This document shows, in pieces, positions 38,409-47,271 of a stretch of DNA of 64,000 nt. The notes beneath the pieces are model-generated. The model searched no databases. It was given only the letters and a program-made list of their open reading frames with translations, and had not been told where the DNA came from. Every line of letters begins with the position of its first letter. Within the stretch, counting starts at the first letter, position 1. The stretch is from CAVPXC01 sp963709505 (GTDB lineage: Bacteria > Chloroflexota > Anaerolineae > JAAEKA01): assembly GCA_963709505.1 (NCBI GenBank), contig CAVPXC010000027.1, forward strand, positions 1 to 64,000, in the 5' to 3' direction. The position numbers were made by a program, and so were the translations under genes.

Positions 38409-39807
38409 ATGTTTGGAACTGGACTACTCAAAGGCCTGGGCGTCACAATGAAGCGCTTCGTCGACACATACGTCGACGATGTTAAGCACATCCCCAGCCG
38501 CTACGCGCACGGGTATGATGCACTTCGACAGACGCCTGAGGAAAAGGGCATTTTCACTATCCAGTATCCCGAGGAGAAGCGGCAGCTGCCGGAGCGCTTC
38601 CGCTATATCCCGATGCTGATCTATGACACGCCCAAAGGCGAGGATCGCTGCACCGCTTGCGGCATTTGCGCTAAGGTCTGTCCGCCCCAGTGTATCTGGA
38701 TCGTCCGCCACAAGGATGAGAGCGGCAAACCCGTGCCCCGGCCCGGCGAGTTTTTCATCGATGCATCGATCTGCATGAGTTGTGGCTTCTGCGCAGAGTA
38801 TTGTCCCTTCGATGCGATCAAGATGAACCACGACTACGAGCTGGCGGTCTACGATCGCTTCCCGGGGCTGATCTACAACATGACCGAGCTCACGGTGCCG
38901 GTGGAATACTACGCTTCCCTTTACCCGACACAGTTTGCCGAGGAAGAGGTGCGCCGGGCCGAGGAGGAGGCGAAGAAGGCCAAGAAACCGGCTCGAGGCG
39001 CCAAGCCTGAGGCGAAGGCGGAGGCCGCGCCGGCGGCTGCTCCTACTGTCGCTCCTGCGGCCGCCGTAGCCGGAGCCAGTGCGCTGAGCGCCGAGGAACT
39101 GGAGCGCCGTCGCGCCGAGGCCAAGGCACGCGTTGCTGCTCGCAAGGGCGAAGCCACTGCCCCTGAGGCCGCCGCTCCTGCGGCCCCCGCAGCCGCAGGA
39201 GCCTCAGCCAGTGGGCTGAGTGCTGAGGAACTGGAGCGGCGTCGCGCCGAGGCCAAGGCACGCGTTGCCGCTCGCAAGGGCGAAGCCGCTGCCCCTGAGG
39301 CCACCGCTCCAGTACCCGCTGCGGCGCAAGCCGCCGCTCCGCCCCCGTGCCGCTGCTGCGCCGGCCGTCGCCGCTGGCAGCCCATTTGCCAAGATGGCTG
39401 CGGATCCGGCCAAGACCTCTGGCGGCTACACGCAGGACGAGATCGCTGCCAAGCGCGCAGCGGCCTACGCTCGCTATCAGGCGCGTAAGGGAGCGGATGC
39501 CAAACAGCTTCACGGCGCAGCCGCTCCAACCCCATCCGAAACAACGGTCAAGACGCAGGCTCCCGCAGTTGAGGCGCCCAGCCCTGCTCCCGCCCCGGTC
39601 CAATCCGCGGCACCCTTGCCAGTTGCTGCTGTCGAAAAGCCCGTGGCACCTGCGGCAGCCGGTAGTCCGTTCACCAAGATGGCTGCGGACCCTGCCAAGA
39701 CCTCCGGTGGCTATACCATGGAGGAGATTGCTCGCCGGCGGGCTGAGTCCTATGCCCGCTACAAGGCGCGCAAGGGCGCCGACGCCAAGGACCTCGACAC
39801 CCATTGA
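38409..39807 (+). CDS. nuoI: NuoI with a long Ala/Pro-rich repeat tail (one frameshift)
   Basis: ATG 38409 behind AGGAGGACTC. Residues 1-185 are NuoI, with two 4Fe-4S motifs: CTACGICAKVCPPQCIWI and CMSCGFCAEYCPFDAIKM. From residue 190 a tail of about 275 residues rich in Ala, Pro, Lys and Glu follows. It has four copies of a charged helix: LSAEELERRRAEAKARVAAR (residues 226 and 270), YTQDEIAAKRAAAYARYQAR and YTMEEIARRRAESYARYKAR, the last two each preceded by GSPFxKMAADPAKTSGG. An extra C in the run near 39343 shifts the frame; sequence after it is clean. Usual NuoI is 130-230 residues. The tail may tether partners. Confidence 0.85.
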
Positions 39808-39863
39808 GCAGGTTGCAAGTCGCAGGTCTTATGTGACCTGCAACCTGCAACCTGCAACCTGTG
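39808..39863. repeat. Heptamer-built inverted repeat
   Basis: GCAGGTT, GCAAGTC, GCAGGTC, then ACCTGCA three times and ACCTGTG. It begins at the nuoI stop and shares its unit with 30921-31006. Confidence 0.65.
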
Positions 39864-39890
39864 GGGCTTGCGTTCAAAAGGAGGAACCCC

Positions 39891-40574
39891 ATGGCCCTTG
39901 TCTATACCTTCCACGGCCACGCTTGCTTCTCGCTTGCGGCCGGCGGCACTACGGTGCTGTTCGATCCATTTTTGACCGACAACCCAGTGGCCCAAGTCAC
40001 GCCGGAGGATGTGGCTGCCAACTATATCATCGTGTCGCACGGCCACTTCGATCATATCCCTGACACGGTCGGGATTGCCAAGCGCACCGGCGCTACGGTC
40101 ATCGGCACGTTTGAGGTGGCCAGTTGGGTCGGGAACCAGGGTGTGGCGGCGGTCCATGGGATGCAGCCGGGAGGCTCGCATAAGTTCCCGTTCGGCCGCG
40201 TCAAACTTACTATCGCTCACCATGGCTCGATGTTGCCGGATGGCAGCTACGGCGGCGTGGCGGTGGGCGCGATCGTCGATTTGGGTGGCAAGCGCGTCTA
40301 TTATACCGGCGATTCGGCGTTGACCTACGATATGAAGCTGTACGGCGAGGAGGGCATTGACGTGCTCGTTTTGCCTATCGGCGACAACTACACGATGGGC
40401 CCCGAAGATGCGCTGCGTTGCATCAAGCTGGTCGGTCCCAAAGTTGTCATCCCGCTCCACTACGACACCTGGCCGCCCATCGCACAGGACGCTGCGGCCT
40501 TCCGTAAGGTCGTAGAGGCTGAAACTGGCGCGATTTGTCACGTGGTGGGAGTCGAGGAAAGCGTTACTTTGTAG
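39891..40574 (+). CDS. UPF0173-type MBL-fold metal-dependent hydrolase
   Basis: 227 residues, ATG 39891 behind AGGAGG. MALVYTFHGHACFSLAAGGT, TVLFDPFLTDNP, IIVSHGHFDHIPDTVGIAKR (HxHxDH), KLTIAHHGSMLPDG, RVYYTGDSALTYDM and VVIPLHYDTWPPIAQD are metal ligands of the metallo-beta-lactamase fold, of the UPF0173/YtkL kind. Substrate unknown; these proteins often sit near respiratory or translation genes. Two terminators follow, so the nuo-side operon probably ends here. Confidence 0.85.
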   Translation: MALVYTFHGHACFSLAAGGTTVLFDPFLTDNPVAQVTPEDVAANYIIVSHGHFDHIPDTVGIAKRTGATVIGTFEVASWVGNQGVAAVHGMQPGGSHKFPFGRVKLTIAHHGSMLPDGSYGGVAVGAIVDLGGKRVYYTGDSALTYDMKLYGEEGIDVLVLPIGDNYTMGPEDALRCIKLVGPKVVIPLHYDTWPPIAQDAAAFRKVVEAETGAICHVVGVEESVTL

Positions 40575-40578
40575 CTAG

Positions 40579-40628
40579 TCAGGTGCAACGCATCGTGGGC
40601 TTTTTTACCCACGATGCGCTGCACCTTT
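40579..40628 (+). terminator. Hairpin after the MBL gene
   Basis: AGGTGCAACGCATCGTGGG pairs with CCCACGATGCGCTGCACCT with one mismatch; the T run is in the loop, so its role as terminator is less sure than the next one. Confidence 0.45.
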
Positions 40629-40641
40629 GAGAAAGACACAC

Positions 40642-40680
40642 GTTCCCACGGGTTTCGTCGAGACCCGTGGGAACTCTTTT
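40642..40680 (+). terminator. Rho-independent terminator
   Basis: GTTCCCACGGGT, 9-base loop, ACCCGTGGGAAC, then TCTTTT. Stem of 12 bases. Confidence 0.7.
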
Positions 40681-40904
40681 CCGAAGACTGGAAGCTAGCT
40701 GGCTGCACCGATGCAAGCAATGGAAGATAATAGAAGAGATATTTTTTGTGTTATGCTGAGACCCCGCATCCCGCGGGGCGGTATTCGCAAACGAATGACA
40801 TGGTATGTCATGAGTAGGCCGCCGAAGCATCCCCCGTTGCATGCCAAGCAGGGATTCTTCGGCGCAGACGCCTCAGAATGACAGAGTCTTGATGAAGGTG
40901 CGCA
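40681..40904. other. No gene seen
   Basis: About 220 bases; a GAGTGCG-free stretch with only short frames. It separates the terminator from the next gene and may hold its promoter. Confidence 0.35.
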
Positions 40905-41279
40905 ATGATTAGTATGTATCCCAAGGCCGAGATATTGTTTCCTTCCAAGCTGATCCCCAGCTTGAAGGATCTGCGCGGCCCGCAATGGGCCGATTTGGTG
41001 ACCCAGGTAAGCCCGCTGCCGGAGACACATCCCGACGTGCTGGCCTTCTGCCTGTTGATGATCGAGCTGGACGGATGTTTGAACTGCTACGCCGGCAGCT
41101 ATAAGTTTATGCGTGGATGCGCCGCCTGCGCCAAACAGACGGTGATCCAGTTCAAAGGGACCGACGCCGAACTGCTGAAAATGTACAAGTCGGCGCAGAA
41201 AGAAATCCAGACCTACCTGAAGAAACAGGAGCGAAAGACGGAGTTTGTGGCCAAGGCAAAGGCCAGGCGGGAAGGATAG
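40905..41279 (+). CDS. Conserved hypothetical protein with a CxxC pair
   Basis: 124 residues starting MISMYPKAEILFPSKLIPSL. The middle has VLAFCLLMIELDGCLNCYAG and FMRGCAACAKQTVIQFKGT: CLNC and CAAC could bind a metal or form redox disulfides. The C-terminus is a lysine-rich helix (AQKEIQTYLKKQERKTEFVA). It is 51 bases upstream of an FAD oxidoreductase on the same strand, so a shared redox role is conceivable. No named family. Confidence 0.6.
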   Translation: MISMYPKAEILFPSKLIPSLKDLRGPQWADLVTQVSPLPETHPDVLAFCLLMIELDGCLNCYAGSYKFMRGCAACAKQTVIQFKGTDAELLKMYKSAQKEIQTYLKKQERKTEFVAKAKARREG

Positions 41280-41329
41280 TTCGGTGTAGCTTCGTTCAGC
41301 GGAGCCAAAAACGCGCCGGAGCAAGATGA

Positions 41330-42643
41330 ATGACTCAACAACGATACGTAGCTATTGTCGGCGCAGGGGTGGCCGGCTTGACCGCTGCACTCGACCTTAC
41401 CGAGGCGGGGATCCAAGTCACCATCTACGAGGCCGCACCTGAGGTCGGTGGGTTGGCCGCGGGTTTCAAGGCGCCGCATTGGGACTGGACCCTGGAACGG
41501 TTCTATCATCACTGGTTTGCAGGCGACAAGCATATACTCGGTCTAATTGACAAGCTCGGTTGGAGCGACCAGGTCGTGTTTCCGCGGCCCTACACCGTGG
41601 TTTATTACGACGGGCATTTCTATCCGCTGGACTCCTATGCGGAAGCCTTTAAGTTCACCCTTGGTAACTTCGGCGTGATGGACTTGTTTCGATTTGGTGG
41701 AGTGGGCGTGTTTTTGAAGCTCACCCCGCGCTGGCAGTCCCTCGAGAAGGTTACAGCCGACGCGTGGATGCGAAAATGGGTCGGCCCGCGAATTTACACG
41801 GCCCTGTGGCGTCCGTTGCTGGTCGGCAAGTTCGGCGAGCAGAACCTGGACGTGGTCAATATGGCCTGGCTGTGGGCTCGTATTCATGCCCGCACCACCC
41901 GGCTGGGAACCTTTGTCGGAGGGTTTCAGACTTTTCTCGACAAGCTGGCCGATTTGTTGCACTTGCGCGGCGTTGATATCCGCTTGAACACACCGGTCAC
42001 CCGGATCAGCCCGGCCGACCCCGGCCGTTTGGCCGTGGAAACGGCCGGCGGCGCTGAAGTGTATGACGCGGTCATCTCCACCAGCTCGCCGGCGCTGATG
42101 GCCCGTCTGATGCCGGACCTGCCGGCCAGCTATGCTGGCAGCCTGGGTTTACTTAAGTCGATGGGTGCGGTGGTGCTGGTCGTGACACTCGATCGGCAGT
42201 TGACCCAATACTATTGGCATAATCTGCCCAAGGACGCCGGTTTCCCCTACCTGGCGATGGTCGAGCACACCAATTTCATCGGTCCGGAGCATTACGGCGG
42301 CGACCACATCCTCTATCTCGGCGATTACCTGGAGACGGACCACGAGTATTTCACGCTGAGCAAGGAGGAGTTGCTGGAGCGCTTCCTGCCGTCGCTGAAA
42401 CGCTTTAATCCGGACTTCGATCGCAGTTGGGTGAAGGAAACGTGGCTTTGGAAGACGCCCTACGCGCAGCCTATCCCGCCGGTGGATCATTCGAAAAACA
42501 TCCCGCCGTTGCGAACGCCGGTGCCTGGCCTATTCTTCGCCAGCATGAGCCAGGTCTACCCGTGGGACCGCGGTACGAATTACGCCGTGGAGATCGGGCA
42601 GAAGGTAGCGCAGCTGGTCGTAGAAGATTTTCATCAATCCTAA
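41330..42643 (+). CDS. FAD-dependent oxidoreductase, protoporphyrinogen-oxidase-like
   Basis: 437 residues. Rossmann start YVAIVGAGVAGLTAALDLTE and AGIQVTIYEAAPEVGGLAAG are the dinucleotide-binding signatures of the amine-oxidase/PPOX superfamily. Middle parts: WKxLLVGKFGEQNL-like PLLVGKFGEQNLDVVN, and a C-terminal FAD contact PGLFFASMSQVYPWDRGTNY. Members of this branch include desaturase-like and sugar- or lipid-related oxidoreductases; the substrate is unknown. Intact. A transferred octamer repeat (42649-42711) follows. Confidence 0.85.
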   Translation: MTQQRYVAIVGAGVAGLTAALDLTEAGIQVTIYEAAPEVGGLAAGFKAPHWDWTLERFYHHWFAGDKHILGLIDKLGWSDQVVFPRPYTVVYYDGHFYPLDSYAEAFKFTLGNFGVMDLFRFGGVGVFLKLTPRWQSLEKVTADAWMRKWVGPRIYTALWRPLLVGKFGEQNLDVVNMAWLWARIHARTTRLGTFVGGFQTFLDKLADLLHLRGVDIRLNTPVTRISPADPGRLAVETAGGAEVYDAVISTSSPALMARLMPDLPASYAGSLGLLKSMGAVVLVVTLDRQLTQYYWHNLPKDAGFPYLAMVEHTNFIGPEHYGGDHILYLGDYLETDHEYFTLSKEELLERFLPSLKRFNPDFDRSWVKETWLWKTPYAQPIPPVDHSKNIPPLRTPVPGLFFASMSQVYPWDRGTNYAVEIGQKVAQLVVEDFHQS

Positions 42644-42648
42644 TGCGG

Positions 42649-42711
42649 AGATGCGGAATTGCGAGAATTCGGGAATGCGCACTTCCGCATTCTCGCAATT
42701 CCGTATTTTCA
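42649..42711. repeat. Octamer-built inverted repeat
   Basis: Eight-base units GAGATGCG, GAATTGCG, AGAATTCG, GGAATGCG, CACTTCCG, CATTCTCG, CAATTCCG; arms 42654-42668 and 42689-42703 are perfect. It starts just after the oxidoreductase stop. Confidence 0.65.
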
Positions 42712-42742
42712 TAACTCCGCCTAAACGAGGTATACAGACGAC

Positions 42743-43811
42743 ATGTTGGGCAAGAAGACACAGAACGGCAAAATCACTGAGAAGGATATTTTGGCTGCAC
42801 TGAGCAAGGTTCAGGAACCGGAGTTGCATAACGACCTGGTCAGCCTGAATATGGTCAAGGATGTCCACATCAATGGCAGCCAGGTGGGCTTCACTATCGT
42901 GCTGACCACGCCGGCCTGCCCGTTGCGCGGACAGATGGAGCGCGAGTCGCAGGCCGCGGTGATGGCTCTCCCCGGCGTAGAGCAAGTGGTCGTCAAGTTC
43001 GACGCCAATGTGCGCGGCGATGCTCGCATCGCCGGCCGGCTGCAGATTCCAATCAAGAATATCGTCGCCGTGGCCAGCGGCAAGGGTGGCGTTGGCAAGA
43101 GCACCGTTGCCGTCAATCTGGCCGTGGCGCTGGCCCAGCAGGGCGCACGCGTCGGGATACTCGACGCCGATATCTACGGTCCCAACATCCCCACGATGAT
43201 GGGGCTGACTGCCGATCACCTGCCTGACCCCGAAAACGGCAAGCTGGTGCCCCCGCTGGCCTACGGCGTCGAGGTGATGAGCATGGGCTTCCTGATCCCC
43301 AAAGGCCAGGCCGTGATCTGGCGCGGGCCGATGCTGCACGGCGCGATCCGCCAGCTTTTTACCGATGTGGCCTGGGGCTCATTGGATTACCTGATTGTCG
43401 ACATGCCGCCGGGTACGGGCGACGCGACGCTGACTCTGGCGCAATCGGTGCCCGTAACGGGCGGCGTGATCGTCTCCACCCCGCAGGACGTGGCGTTGGA
43501 GGATGCGGAGAAGGGGCTGGTCGCTTTCCAGAAGCTCCAGGTGCCGATCCTGGGCATCATCGAGAACATGGCCGGCGACATTTTCGGCGAAGGCGGCGGC
43601 GAGCGGGCGGCCGAGCGCCTGCACGTGCCCTTCCTGGGTCGGGTCTACCTCGACAGAGCGATCCGCGAGGGTGGCGACGCCGGCCAGCCGATCGTGGCCG
43701 TGGATCCATCCAGCCCGCAAGCGGAGGCATTCCAGCAGCTGGCACAGGCCGTAGCCGGCGCGAGTGAGCGTGATGAGCTTCCAGGCTGCTCCAGAGCTCA
43801 AGATCATCTGA
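42743..43811 (+). CDS. mrp: Mrp/NBP35-type Fe-S cluster carrier ATPase (late frameshift)
   Basis: ATG 42743. An N-terminal MIP18/PaaD-like domain (ITEKDILAALSKVQEPELHN, to about 95) precedes the P-loop ATPase: VASGKGGVGKSTVAVNLAVA (113-132), LDADIYGPNIPTMMGL, YLIVDMPPGTGDATLTLAQS and ENMAGDIFGEGGGE. The CxxC of some Mrp proteins is absent. The frame runs through a terminator to 43990; a one-base shift near 43763 instead gives VSVMSFQAAPELKII and TGA at 43811, before the hairpin at 43866. That shorter end fits the family. Mrp delivers Fe-S clusters, for instance to complex I. Confidence 0.85.
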
Positions 43812-43865
43812 TTTTTCGCTTAGGCCCTCTTGTCACTCCAGACTTAGTTCCCTGCCTATCGCAGA

Positions 43866-43899
43866 AGAAAGGTCCAGTCTTCCGAGACTGGACCTTTCT
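43866..43899 (+). terminator. Terminator after mrp
   Basis: AGAAAGGTCCAGTC, loop TTCCGA, GACTGGACCTTTCT: a perfect 14-base stem with T-rich end. Works on either strand. Confidence 0.65.
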
Positions 43900-43993
43900 A
43901 GGCATAGCGCACTCGATGGTCTCCGGACCGCCGAGTGCACTTCAAGATAAGCCGCAGGCCGGTGACTCCTTTGCTACCGCCTGTGAGTGAGAA

Positions 43994-44022
43994 TTGGCCT
44001 GTGCCCATTGATGATGTATAGT
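43994..44022 (+). promoter_or_regulatory. Promoter of the antitoxin-like gene
   Basis: TTGGCC (43994-43999), 17 bases, TATAGT (44017-44022); start codon 29 bases later. Confidence 0.55.
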
Positions 44023-44050
44023 AATGGTATCGAGTTAAGGGAAGCAAGTG

Positions 44051-44326
44051 ATGACATCTACAACGGCCAATACGCGTCGAGTGAACGTTGCGTTTCCTCC
44101 CGAGATCCTGAAGGCCCTAGAGAAAGTGGTCCCCTCGCGCCAGCGCAACCGTTTTATTGTGGAAGCAACGGAACGCGCTTTGCAGCAAACTCAACTGGAT
44201 CGCGTGCTAGATCGATTGCTTGAAGAAGCGGCGTGGACAGACGAGAACCATCCTGATCTTGAGACAACCGAGGACGTCAACCTCTACGTGAGCAGGCTAC
44301 GCGAGTCTTGGCTGATGCACCCCTAG
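44051..44326 (+). CDS. Antitoxin-like protein without a visible toxin
   Basis: 91 residues from ATG 44051 (GTG 44048 also possible), behind AAGGGAAG. RRVNVAFPPEILKALEKVVP is a MetJ/Arc-type ribbon-helix-helix opening, followed by RFIVEATERALQQTQLDRVL and an acidic tail (WTDENHPDLETTEDVNLYVS). That architecture is typical of RelB/VapB-like antitoxins. The next reading frame (ATG 44332) is only seven codons long, so the toxin seems lost or never present. A second, complete pair follows at 44451. Confidence 0.55.
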   Translation: MTSTTANTRRVNVAFPPEILKALEKVVPSRQRNRFIVEATERALQQTQLDRVLDRLLEEAAWTDENHPDLETTEDVNLYVSRLRESWLMHP

Positions 44327-44450
44327 GAGATCATGGTGCAGACGGCCATCCTTTAGGGTGTGTCCTTGGGGGCGGTGAGTAGGCCTCCAGTGTTTTTTGG
44401 GTTGACTTTGCTGAGACTCAGAGCTATACTTTTCAAGGAAGACAATCTCG

Positions 44451-44702
44451 ATGGTCAACTGGCGTACATTCACCCCGCTCGACTTTGAGTACGACTTTGA
44501 GCGGGATGAGCTTGATGCACATGACATCACTTTCGATGAAGCGGTAGAGTGTTTCTTTTCAGACTTCGAAGTACGCCGAAACAAGTCCTACCATGACCGT
44601 TTCCAACTGATTGGACAGACACTTGGCGGTCGCAGGCTGAAGATCATCTTCCAACTCAAACAGGGAGACATTGTTCGTATCATTACGGGCTGGTCATTAT
44701 GA
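44451..44702 (+). CDS. BrnT-like toxin
   Basis: 83 residues: MVNWRTFTPLDFEYDFERDE, LDAHDITFDEAVECFFSDFE, VRRNKSYHDRFQLIGQTLGG, RRLKIIFQLKQGDIVRIITG. The order of helix, strand and final VRIITGW resembles BrnT/DUF4258 RNase-like toxins. Its TGA overlaps the antitoxin ATG as ATGA. Intact. Third BrnT-like toxin of the window. Confidence 0.65.
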   Translation: MVNWRTFTPLDFEYDFERDELDAHDITFDEAVECFFSDFEVRRNKSYHDRFQLIGQTLGGRRLKIIFQLKQGDIVRIITGWSL

Positions 44703-44994
44703 GTACAACAAGTAAATCATCCAAGAAACTATCTGACGAAGACATCGACCGGATTGTCGTGGCACAAGCAGATGACGATTTATCGTGGGACGATCCCATT
44801 GTGGTGCACAGGGCGAAGCCCGCATCTCTGTCCATCCCGGCTGAACTGCTGCGCGCGCTGCTTTCTTTGCTCGGTTACACCGAAAGACGAGTGTCGAGGA
44901 ATGGCTCAAGCTGATTATCCAGGAGCGGATCGAACTGGAAGAAGCGGCGTTTGTTGGAATCAAGCGTGAACTGGCAACAAGCGGCAGTGCGTAG
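44699..44994 (+). CDS. Antitoxin of the BrnT-like pair (one frameshift)
   Basis: Starts MSTTSKSSKKLSDEDIDRIV, then VVAQADDDLSWDDPIVVHRA and KPASLSIPAEL; a shift near 44855 gives RAAFFARLHRKTSVEEWLKL and IIQERIELEEAAFVGIKREL, ending at 44994. The C-terminal part is a helix that antitoxins of this kind use to bind the toxin and DNA. In the given frame the protein would end at 44914 after an out-of-frame tail. One indel explains everything. Confidence 0.6.
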
Positions 44995-45029
44995 GGAATG
45001 GCGAGAAACAGGGCTTGCAGGCCGCTTTG

Positions 45030-45058
45030 TTGACAGGCCTCACCGGGTGCTGTAGAAT
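45030..45058 (+). promoter_or_regulatory. Strong promoter ahead of yqhQ
   Basis: Perfect TTGACA (45030-45035), 17 bases, TAGAAT (45053-45058). The ATG at 45085 follows 26 bases later. Confidence 0.7.
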
Positions 45059-45084
45059 GCCTGTATCTAATGATGGAGTGACAA

Positions 45085-46049
45085 ATGAGCGATATCTATT
45101 ACGGTGGACAGGCAGTAATCGAGGGGGTCATGATGCGCGGCAGCAAGGTGGCCGCCGTCGCTGTGCGCAACCCGAAGGGCGAGATCGTCGTGCACGAGGA
45201 GGTGTTGACCGCCGCGGTCTATACCAAGCCTTGGTCGCGCTGGCCTTTTGTGCGCGGGGTGACCATGCTGTGGGACGCCCTGGTGCTGGGCACGCGCTCC
45301 TTGATGTGGTCTGCAGACGTGTCGCTGAGCGAGGATGAAGAGGTCCAATTTACCGGGCCGGTAGCCTGGACGACGGTCGCGCTGTCGTTGGCGGTGGCGG
45401 TCGGCCTCTTTTTCTTTTTGCCGGCAGCGGCTGGCAAGTGGCTGGAGACCCGGCTAGGTGTTTCGCCTGTCACCGGCGCCTTTATCGAGGGCGTGATCCG
45501 GCTGGCGCTGTTCCTGACCTATCTTGTGCTGATCGGCCGGATGGCCGACATTCGGCGGGTGTTCCAGTATCATGGCGCCGAGCACAAGACGATCAACGCC
45601 TACGAAGACGGCGCTCAGATGACTCCGGCGTCGGTTGCTCGCTATTCCGTGCAGCACCCGCGCTGCGGCACCAGCTTTTTGTTGCTGGTGCTGGTGCTCA
45701 GCATCATCCTGTTTGCACCGCTGCATTTCAACTTCATCGAAGGCCCCTGGCATACGTCGCACGCCTGGGTTCGCGGTTACTGCTTATCCCTGTGGTGGCA
45801 GGCATCAGCTACGAATTCCTGCGCTACTCAGCCAAGCATAAGGATAACCCAGTCATCAAAATCCTGATCGCACCAGGGCTTGGCCTGCAGCGCTTGACGA
45901 CGCGTGAGCCCGACGAGAGTATGCTGGAATGCGCCATCGCCGCGCTTTTGCCCGTGTTGGCGGCTGATGGAGTCACTGTGGCAGAAAGCGCCTATCGGCC
46001 CGTTACACGTGAGGTCGACTCGCTCGAAGAAGTGCCGGCGCCTGCCTGA
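45085..46049 (+). CDS. yqhQ: YqhQ family (DUF1385) membrane protein (one frameshift)
   Basis: ATG 45085 behind GATGGAGTG. YYGGQAVIEGVMMRGSKVAA, GEIVVHEEVLTAAVYTKPWS and RWPFVRGVTMLWDALVLGTR are the family start. Hydrophobic segments lie at ALSLAVAVGLFFFLPAAAG, VIRLALFLTYLVLIGRM and SFLLLVLVLSIILFAPLHF; the conserved FQYHGAEHKTINAYEDG and HPRCGTSFL sit between. A missing base near 45775 shifts the frame; the other frame continues LLLIPVVAGISYEFLRYSAK, LGLQRLTTREPDESMLECAI to 46049. Function unknown, widespread in Firmicutes and Chloroflexota, often beside release-factor genes. Confidence 0.85.
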
Positions 46050-46115
46050 GCAGGTTTTTGTGCCGCGGACGGTGCCACCACGTACGGCGCAGATTAGGCA
46101 ACGCGAGTCCCGACC

Positions 46116-46137
46116 GGGCAAATCAGGCGATTTGCCC
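46116..46137 (+). terminator. Short hairpin after yqhQ
   Basis: GGGCAAATC, loop AGGC, GATTTGCCC; 9-base stem without a long T run. A second hairpin, AAAGAGAGA (46215-46223) with TCTCTCTTT (46253-46261) followed by T, lies 60 bases before mdh. The 277-base gap holds no gene. Confidence 0.4.
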
Positions 46138-46325
46138 TACATTTTCAAAGCAAGACCCAATTCGCTTGACTTACGGTCACAATCATGAAGGCATCGTCGC
46201 CTTGACAAGGATCCAAAGAGAGAGACCTGTGTTGGACAAATTCCGGTGCAGTTCTCTCTTTTTTGCTGAGTGGCGTGATACGCCTTACTTCTTAACTCAT
46301 CAGGTTCGTACGGAGGTATCTCATC

Positions 46326-47252
46326 ATGCGCAACAAGATCTCGATCATCGGTGCCGGATTTGTCGGCGCAACAGCTGCCCACTGGTGCGCGGTCAAGGAA
46401 TTGGGTGATGTGGTCCTGGTGGATATCGTCGACGGTATGCCTCAGGGCAAGGCGCTCGACCTGTTGGAGGCCGGGCCCATCGAAGGCTATGACCTGCATA
46501 TCGTCGGCACCAACAACTACGCTGACACTGCCGGGTCGGACATCATCGTGATCACGGCCGGTTTGCCTCGCCAGCCGGGCATGACCCGCGAGGATCTGGT
46601 GGGCGTCAATGCTAAGATCGTGCGCGACGTTATCGAAGCCGTGATGCTGCTTTCTCCTAACGCCATCATGATCCTGGTCACAAACCCGCTGGACACGATG
46701 CTCTATCTGGCAAAGAAGGTGACTGGTTGGCCGCGCGAGCGCGTGATTGGCCAGGCCGGCGTGTTGGACAGCGCACGGATGCGCGCGTTTATGGCCATGG
46801 AACTGGGTGTCAGTGTGGAAAACACTCATGCCTTCGTGATGGGCGGCCACGGCGACGAGATGGTGCCTCTGGCACGCTACTCCACGGTTGCCGGCATCCC
46901 GATCACCCAGCTTTTGCCACCCGATCGGGTGGAAGCCATCATCGAGCGCACCCGCAAGGGCGGCGGCGAGATTGTGTCGCTCCTGAAGAAGGGCAGCGCT
47001 TTCTTCGCTCCGAGCGCAGCTACTATGCAGATGGTGGAGGCGATCCTCAAGGATCGCAAGATGATCCTCCCCTGCTCGGTCTATCTCGAGGGCGAATACG
47101 GGTTGAATGACATCTGCTTTGGCGTGCCGGTCAAGTTGGGCCGCAACGGCGTCGAGCAGATCATCGAGGTTGATCTTACGGACGACGAGCGCAGTGCCAT
47201 GGAGCGATCCGCCGCGTTGGTTCGCTCGAGCATGGCCGCTCTAACCATATAG
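46326..47252 (+). CDS. mdh: Malate dehydrogenase (LDH-like type)
   Basis: 308 residues, ATG 46326 behind GGAGGTATC. NAD site KISIIGAGFVGATAAHWCAV with D34 in VVLVDIVDGM (NAD-specific). Substrate residues R82 and R88 in GLPRQPGMTREDL, R151 in LDSARMRAFMAMELGVS, and the catalytic H175 in VMGGHGDEMVPLARYS. R82 selects malate over lactate. Oxidises malate to oxaloacetate in the TCA cycle or its reverse. The length and LDH-like pattern fit the tetrameric enzyme of Chloroflexota. 19 bases before the flavodoxin gene. Confidence 0.95.
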   Translation: MRNKISIIGAGFVGATAAHWCAVKELGDVVLVDIVDGMPQGKALDLLEAGPIEGYDLHIVGTNNYADTAGSDIIVITAGLPRQPGMTREDLVGVNAKIVRDVIEAVMLLSPNAIMILVTNPLDTMLYLAKKVTGWPRERVIGQAGVLDSARMRAFMAMELGVSVENTHAFVMGGHGDEMVPLARYSTVAGIPITQLLPPDRVEAIIERTRKGGGEIVSLLKKGSAFFAPSAATMQMVEAILKDRKMILPCSVYLEGEYGLNDICFGVPVKLGRNGVEQIIEVDLTDDERSAMERSAALVRSSMAALTI

Positions 47253-47271
47253 AAAGAAGGAAAGAAAACCT

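Noticed and set aside
43812..43990. C-terminal extension of Mrp past the terminator
   Set aside because: The extension is read through a perfect hairpin and resembles no protein; the other frame gives the family ending and a stop at 43811.
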